A stretch of 35,224 nucleotides of DNA from NCBI GenBank assembly GCA_947581635.1, contig CANPVE010000020.1:1-35224 (forward strand), read 5' to 3'. The stretch is from an uncultured Clostridia bacterium (GTDB taxonomy: Bacteria; Bacillota; Clostridia; Oscillospirales; Acutalibacteraceae). Shown here in pieces: positions 30,804-35,224 of this stretch. Numbering within the stretch: the stretch's first letter is position 1; each line of letters starts with the position of its first letter. Position numbers and translations under genes: made by a program. The notes beneath the pieces were generated by a model, which saw nothing but the letters and a program-made list of their open reading frames with translations, did not search any database and was not told where the DNA came from.

Positions 30804-33059
30804 ATGGGCGGCAGCTTTGGCAGCGGCGGATATCGATTTGACAATGACGACCGCGAGGAATTTGACGACGATTTCGCCGACACGGATTTTTACGACGACT
30901 TTGACGAACGCAGCGGCAGTCTCGACGATGATTTTGACGATGACCGCTATGATTACGACGATCCGAAAAGCTACAGTGACGACGGATACTTTGCCCGCGA
31001 CGATTTTGACGATGACTTTGATGATGATTTCGACGATTACGGCGGCGACAGGCGGGGAAGTGGCCGCATTGCCAACTCCGACGGACGGCGCGATTATCGC
31101 GAAGACGGCGGCAGAATAAATTACGACGATTTTGAGGACAAAGGCTATTACGGCTATGATGACGTACGGTCGCACAGAGTGTCGCGCAATGTGATTCCCG
31201 AGCACACGCGGCGCGGCGCATGGTCCACCCAAAATGATCTCTACGACGACAACCGCAGACGCAAAGGACGAAAACCCGCCCCATCGAATTCAGCGGATTA
31301 TTTTTATGACAATGCCCCCGTAGACGACTATTATGACGGCGGCAGTTACGATTACGACGATGCGGACAGCTACTATGGCGGAGGCCGCGCACCCGCAGAC
31401 CGTACTCCCGAGGAGATTCCGCCGATATACGCCAAATACCTTGGTTACGGCAGCGGCGGACAGTATAGCGGCGGCGAGTATTTCGAGGAAAAATACGGAA
31501 AAACCGCCAAGAAAAACAACTCCGTCAGTTTGAGCAGCTATCGCACACGCAAGCGTATCAAGATGGCGGGCATAGTGGCGGGATGCGTCGCTCTGGTGTC
31601 GCTGCTGACATATTACTTCGCAGCCGTACACATTTATCGCCCCGTGGAAATTCAAAATTCAATAGTGAATTTACAGACGGCGGACGCAACCACCATGCTG
31701 CGCAGCGTTATCGGCGCCGAGCTGAGCGACAAGACCGTACACGTTGTGGTCAACGGCGAAACCTTCTCCATAAATCTGGGCGAATACGGATTCAATTATT
31801 CATCGGACGCCGACGGCTCCAGCAATACTACCACCGACACTACCGCCGACGGCAAAGAAGTCAAGACCACCATCGTCACCTATAAAAATATCTGCTACAA
31901 TCAGACAAAACTCGAGGAACTCTTGGACAGCATTTCTGAGAAATACGGCAAGATCATGGTCAAGCCCTCATACACCATTGAAGGCGATCAGCTTATCATC
32001 AAGGCGGGTTCCGATGGCGTGGGCATAGATGAGAAAAGTCTGATGGGAGAAATTCTCGAGCACATCAAGCTCGGCACCTATAGCGAGCGTCTCATGGAGG
32101 AAATGGTTACCACGCAGGCACCCGATGTGGATATAGACAAGATTTACAAAGAAGTCGTGTGCGACGTCAAAGACGCCTCCTCATACGTGGACGAAAACGG
32201 CGAAACCGTGTACAGCTCCGACGTGGTGGGGAAGAAATTCAACCTCGAGGACGCGCGCGCCAAGATAGCGGGCGGCGGCAACACATGGAACATCAAGCTC
32301 AGCCTCACTCAACCCAAGCTGACGCTGGTAGAACTGAAGGCTCCCACCTGCCCCGACCTTTTGGCGGAGACTACTACCTCGTTCGACGCCACCAATAAGT
32401 CGCGTGCCGCCAACATCAAGAACGCCGCCAACCGCATAAACACCTACGGCAGCTTTGAGGACGGCTATGTACTGCAGCCGGGCGAGATATTCTCCTACAA
32501 CGATACCGTGGGCGAAAGAAGCGAGGCCAACGGCTTCTCGATGGCGACGGTTTATACCACTACAGGTACTACCAACGACGTGGGCGGCGGCATTTGCCAG
32601 GTGTCCTCCGCGATATTCTCCGCAGTATTCAAAGCGGATCTGGAGATAGTGAGCCGGACCAATCATATGTATAAGGTGCATTATTGGACAACTCCAGGCG
32701 AGGACGCCACGGTCAACTGGGGTACTATAGACTTCAAGTTCCAGAACAGCAAGAGCTATCCTGTCAAGATAAAGATGAACTATACCACCAAGGGCGGCAA
32801 AGGCTACATCACCTGTCAGGTCTATGGCACCAACGACGGCTACAGGTGCGAATTTGATAACAAGACAATCAAGATGGTTAAGACTACCACCGTGGAGAAA
32901 AAAGCGACCACAGGCAAGCCCGCCGGAAAGATAGAGTGGGGCGATCCCGGACTTACCATTGAGATTTATCGCGTGCGTTACAAGGACGACGTAAAGATTT
33001 CAAAGGAACTGATGTGGACCAGCGTGTATCAGCCGCTCCAAACCGTAAAATATGTCTAA
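30804..33059 (+). CDS. VanW-family membrane-anchored wall protein with acidic N-terminal region
   Basis: The 751-residue protein begins with about 245 residues of Asp/Tyr/Gly-rich low-complexity sequence (such as RDDFDDDFDDDFDDYGGD), then a basic patch and one membrane helix (254-275). Outside lie a region like the putative peptidoglycan-binding domain often linked to VanW (about 360-475) and a complete VanW domain (about 523-652) with PGEIFSYNDTVGERSEANGF, VGGGICQVSSAIFSAV and ATVNWGTIDFKF. A G5-like tail follows. VanW proteins are common in Clostridia and do not by themselves confer glycopeptide resistance. The ATG at 30804 lies 9 bases after AAGGAG; an earlier TTG is inside that spacing. 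Confidence 0.92.
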   Translation: MGGSFGSGGYRFDNDDREEFDDDFADTDFYDDFDERSGSLDDDFDDDRYDYDDPKSYSDDGYFARDDFDDDFDDDFDDYGGDRRGSGRIANSDGRRDYREDGGRINYDDFEDKGYYGYDDVRSHRVSRNVIPEHTRRGAWSTQNDLYDDNRRRKGRKPAPSNSADYFYDNAPVDDYYDGGSYDYDDADSYYGGGRAPADRTPEEIPPIYAKYLGYGSGGQYSGGEYFEEKYGKTAKKNNSVSLSSYRTRKRIKMAGIVAGCVALVSLLTYYFAAVHIYRPVEIQNSIVNLQTADATTMLRSVIGAELSDKTVHVVVNGETFSINLGEYGFNYSSDADGSSNTTTDTTADGKEVKTTIVTYKNICYNQTKLEELLDSISEKYGKIMVKPSYTIEGDQLIIKAGSDGVGIDEKSLMGEILEHIKLGTYSERLMEEMVTTQAPDVDIDKIYKEVVCDVKDASSYVDENGETVYSSDVVGKKFNLEDARAKIAGGGNTWNIKLSLTQPKLTLVELKAPTCPDLLAETTTSFDATNKSRAANIKNAANRINTYGSFEDGYVLQPGEIFSYNDTVGERSEANGFSMATVYTTTGTTNDVGGGICQVSSAIFSAVFKADLEIVSRTNHMYKVHYWTTPGEDATVNWGTIDFKFQNSKSYPVKIKMNYTTKGGKGYITCQVYGTNDGYRCEFDNKTIKMVKTTTVEKKATTGKPAGKIEWGDPGLTIEIYRVRYKDDVKISKELMWTSVYQPLQTVKYV

Positions 33060-33107
33060 TGTCACAGAAATAGGACTGAGTGACAAAAGGACAAAAATTA
33101 AGAAATG

Positions 33108-33155
33108 AAAATCCGCCGTACATTCGGGAATTTCCGAGTGTGCGGCGGATTTTTG
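33108..33155 (+). terminator. Terminator of the VanW-family gene
   Basis: AAAATCCGCCG.ACA.TCGG pairs with CCGA.TGT.CGGCGGATTTTT around a short loop, with T-runs on both sides of the hairpin. Confidence 0.9.
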
Positions 33156-33162
33156 TCGATAA

Positions 33163-33203
33163 GAAAAAACGGCACAGCGGATCGCAATGAACCGCCGTGC
33201 CGT
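33163..33203 (-). terminator. Terminator of the DUF6465 gene
   Basis: On the minus strand ACGGCACGGCGG pairs with CCGCTGTGCCGT (one G-T pair), followed by TTTTTTC. It sits back to back with the VanW terminator. Confidence 0.88.
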
Positions 33204-33226
33204 CTCATTATGATTGTTTGCGGAAA

Positions 33227-33625
33227 TTATTCGCAGAAGAATACGTCCATTGCCACGGACTGATCCTCAAACGCGATGTAAGCCTTGCTCTCATCGGGCT
33301 TAACGTAAACTTTGATGTCCTTGTCTCCACCCACTACCGCTTTTGCGTTGTTGACTATCTCATCAACCGAAACCTGAGCTCCGCCGTACTCGATGAATAC
33401 CTCGGCCTTAGCGATGGGAGCGGGAGCAGGAGCCTCGACCTCGACTTTGGACTCAGCCTTGACGGCGGCTGTTTTCTTAGGCTCTGCCGCAGTAGATGTT
33501 TTTTTGACGACAGTCTTTTTTTCGGTCGGTTTCTTGTCCGAAGCCTCAACAACTTCCGCGACTGCGTTTGCTGCCTTTACTGCTGTCTGCTCTGCTGTAG
33601 TCTCAACTTTCTTCTTTCTAGGCAT
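33227..33625 (-). CDS. DUF6465 family protein
   Basis: The 132-residue protein has a Lys/Ala/Thr-rich, disordered N-terminal two-fifths (to about residue 72), like a histone-H1-type tail, and a small C-terminal domain with AEVFIEYGGAQVSVDEIVNNAKAV and IKVYVKPDESKAYIAF, the pattern of the DUF6465 family found in Clostridia. Its function is unknown. The basic tail could bind nucleic acid, but this is inference. The ATG follows a GAAAGAGGG site. A consensus promoter with a palindrome at the start point lies upstream, so expression is probably strong and regulated. Confidence 0.82.
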   Translation of the reverse strand: MPRKKKVETTAEQTAVKAANAVAEVVEASDKKPTEKKTVVKKTSTAAEPKKTAAVKAESKVEVEAPAPAPIAKAEVFIEYGGAQVSVDEIVNNAKAVVGGDKDIKVYVKPDESKAYIAFEDQSVAMDVFFCE

Positions 33626-33684
33626 TTAAAAACCCTCTTTCGGATAAATTTTTAATAATATTATTTGCCAATGCGACGATTAAT

Positions 33685-33697
33685 ATGTCACTGACAT
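33685..33697. promoter_or_regulatory. Operator-like palindrome at the DUF6465 start point
   Basis: ATGTCA-C-TGACAT is a perfect 13-base palindrome lying six bases after the -10 box, over the expected transcription start. Confidence 0.5.
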
Positions 33698-33703
33698 GGA
33701 TAT

Positions 33704-33732
33704 ATTATACACCTAAAAAACCGAAATGTCAA
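33704..33732 (-). promoter_or_regulatory. Consensus promoter of the DUF6465 gene
   Basis: On the minus strand TTGACA (33727-33732) and TATAAT (33704-33709) are both perfect and 17 bases apart. This is the closest match to consensus in the window. Confidence 0.9.
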
Positions 33733-33869
33733 ATATATACAAAAAGCATTTTTATATTTGGCAGTTTATCACAAAAAACTAATACTTCGCGCCCCAATAA
33801 TGATTGAAATTTTATCAAAAAGAAACATCAAAATGAGGATATTCGCAAAAATCGAGACAGTTGTAACGC

Positions 33870-34292
33870 TTATGTCGGGTCGGAGCGGACCGGCGCAAGC
33901 ATATAACCGCTCAGATAAATCGAGCCAAAGGCCAACAGCGGCGAATAAAACAGATTGTTTACACAGTCTACTTTACCCAACGTGATATGACTGAGGATAA
34001 GCAGCGCCACACACGCCACCAACAATCCGTACAGATAATGGCGAATTAGATATCTCATTCGCTTTGATTTGATGTGCCACACTACGCTGCGAACCATGAA
34101 CATCAGGGCGGTAGCGGCAAATATCAAACCGAATAGCATAAACAAACCGCCGCTTATGTAGTACAGGGTGGATCTATGTCCCTGATATATTGAGATAAGC
34201 ATGACTGCCAACAGCAGCAGTGCCAAAAATCCACTGAAACTGTTTATCTTTCTAATCGCCTTTATAAAGGTTCCTTTTTTTGATGACCTCAT
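33870..34292 (-). CDS. Four-helix membrane protein, function unknown
   Basis: The 140-residue protein has a basic N-terminus and four hydrophobic segments (about 17-36, 43-67, 85-102 and 112-132) with short loops. No motif identifies a family. It may be a small integral protein of unknown role. The ATG lies about 12 bases after GTGAGG, and the gene starts 12 bases after the GNAT gene, so the two form an operon. Confidence 0.65.
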   Translation of the reverse strand: MRSSKKGTFIKAIRKINSFSGFLALLLLAVMLISIYQGHRSTLYYISGGLFMLFGLIFAATALMFMVRSVVWHIKSKRMRYLIRHYLYGLLVACVALLILSHITLGKVDCVNNLFYSPLLAFGSIYLSGYMLAPVRSDPT

Positions 34293-34304
34293 GTGATAGT
34301 TGCC

Positions 34305-34865
34305 TCACTTTCCAATTCCTCTGTTGTAATCTTCCCTGAGCAGCCCATAATGAGCAACATCGTAAAAAACGCCGTCCTTTACAATTTCCTGCCGCGCGAC
34401 GCCCTCAAATTCAAAGCCAAGCTTCACCAGCACACGCCGTGAGGCGGCGTTATGCACCATGCAGATCGCATTCAATCTGTTGAGTGATAGCGTGTCGAAC
34501 GCGTAATCCAGAATAATCCTGCCGGCGCGGGTGGCTATACCCTGCCCCCACTTTTCGGGCAGGACGTAGTAAGCGAGCGTGGCATGACTGCAACGGCTGT
34601 TGACATTCACTATACCGATATCTCCCACAAGTTCCCCGGTGTCGTTTTCAAATATGCCAAATTCGTATGAAGTTCCCGTGCGGCGGCAGTTTGCGTTGAA
34701 TTTTATCCACCATCGCGCGTGTTGGACGTCAAAATTGCGCTGTATATTGTAGGTTGTGTTGTAAATCTCGTCACGCAGAGTCATCGCGGAAAGCGCCTGC
34801 GCGTCGCTGACATTGTACGGCCTGAGATAAATTTTTTCGTCCGACATAGTACGCTTTTCCGACAT
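34305..34865 (-). CDS. GNAT N-acetyltransferase (RimJ/RimL-like)
   Basis: The 186-residue protein shows the RimJ-type start IYLRPYNVSDAQALSAM, a central FGIFENDTGELVGDIGI and the acetyl-CoA-binding block YYVLPEKWGQGIATRAGRII, followed by LNAICMVHNAASRRVLVKLGF and the EIVKDGVFYDVAHYGLLRED ending typical of enzymes that acetylate protein N-termini or small amines. The substrate is unknown. It is only distantly like the GNAT enzyme at 17596-18168. The ATG at 34865 follows AAAGGGTGAG. It leads the operon with the four-helix membrane protein. Confidence 0.9.
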   Translation of the reverse strand: MSEKRTMSDEKIYLRPYNVSDAQALSAMTLRDEIYNTTYNIQRNFDVQHARWWIKFNANCRRTGTSYEFGIFENDTGELVGDIGIVNVNSRCSHATLAYYVLPEKWGQGIATRAGRIILDYAFDTLSLNRLNAICMVHNAASRRVLVKLGFEFEGVARQEIVKDGVFYDVAHYGLLREDYNRGIGK

Positions 34866-34970
34866 GATTTCTCACCCTTTCGATAACGGTTAATGCCCAA
34901 AACTGCAAGTTGATTTGTCTGTATGATTTAAACGATGTGTAGGATTGATGGCTCTCGCGTAAGCTGCTCC

Positions 34971-35224
34971 GTGTTCGCCTTGGCTCTGCTTTAGTCTCAG
35001 CTCATTTTGGCCGCTCAGCCTTTCGGCTTCGCTTGTGAGGCTCCGCCTCACTCTTCCCTTTTGTGTTCGCCTTGGCTCTGCTTTAGTCTCAGCTCGTTTT
35101 GCCCGCTCAGCCTTTCGGCTTCGCTCGTGAGGCTCCGCCTCACTCTCCCCTTTTGTGTTCGCCTTGGCTCTGCTTTAGTCTCAGCTCGTTTTGCCCGCTC
35201 AGCCTTTCGGCTTCGCTCGTGAGG
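34971..35224 (+). repeat. 92-bp tandem repeat, two full copies and a third cut by the window end
   Basis: Units start at 34971, 35063 and 35155 with GTGTTCGCCTTGGCTCTGC, followed by TTTAGTCTCAGCTC, TTTTGCCCGCTCAGCCT, TCGGCTTCGCT and the hairpin GTGAGGCTCCGCCTCAC. Units differ at about five positions. The middle module is the same as the opening of the dispersed repeats at 8623-8641 and 24957-24973. The block continues past the window. Confidence 0.9.

Noticed and set aside
29667..33059. VanY-like and VanW-like neighbours as a glycopeptide-resistance cluster
   Set aside because: There is no vanH, ligase, vanX or VanRS pair, and the VanY-like protein lacks its catalytic residues. VanW domains are common in Clostridia.

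Overview
The window looks like a chromosomal segment of a spore-forming, Gram-positive anaerobe of the class Clostridia, most likely a Ruminococcaceae/Oscillospiraceae-type genome. The basis is a CotF-type spore coat gene pair, a tmRNA gene with a firmicute-style promoter, many TTGACA-17-TATAAT-like promoters, strong AAGGAG ribosome binding sites, a DUF6465 gene, the paired ABC-2 permease family common in these bacteria, and GC-rich hairpin-forming dispersed repeats. The lineage is an inference from gene content, not from a marker gene.

Layout. 1-2400: an outward promoter at the left edge, a small lipoprotein, ssrA (tmRNA, minus strand) and two spore-coat genes. 2450-8390 (minus): a seven-helix membrane protein, an XRE regulator overlapping a membrane protein that carries the same C-terminal domain, a QueG-like iron-sulfur protein, an orphan oligopeptide-binding lipoprotein and a methionine gamma-lyase-family PLP enzyme. 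8530-13870: a dispersed repeat, folE-folP, a convergent CapA-type phosphoesterase, then a coupled operon of short peptide deformylase, Spx/ArsC-like protein and azlCD. 13869-19280 (minus): cytidine deaminase, a repeat block, and a six-gene ABC exporter unit in which three unrelated genes sit between the ATPase and its two permeases. 19390-22790 (minus): a lipoprotein and a large repeat-rich L,D-transpeptidase. 22880-24770 (minus): folB-folK plus a Gp37/Gp68-like (DUF5131) protein. 24800-28015 (plus): a MITE-like inverted repeat, a dispersed repeat, a MutS-family ATPase and an M23 peptidase. 28050-29530: a divergent XRE / membrane protein / Asn-Gly-repeat protein module with a perfect operator palindrome. 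29565-33200: a VanY-fold protein lacking its active-site residues, divergent from a VanW-family wall protein. 33160-34865 (minus): DUF6465 protein, a four-helix membrane protein and a GNAT acetyltransferase. 34971-35224: a 92-bp tandem repeat that runs off the window.

Functional themes are folate synthesis (folE, folP, folB and folK in two separate operons), cell-envelope construction (CapA, L,D-transpeptidase, M23, VanW, VanY-like), transport (azlCD, ABC-2 exporter, OppA-like protein) and stress or translation functions (ssrA, def, Spx-like). The best candidate for an undescribed system is 28053-29446. There an XRE repressor faces a two-gene operon whose products share a homologous Asn/Gly-rich repeat: it is the C-terminal tail of the membrane protein and the N-terminus of the following soluble protein. 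A second regulatory pair of interest is 3429-4291, where a DNA-binding protein and a membrane protein share one beta-rich domain.
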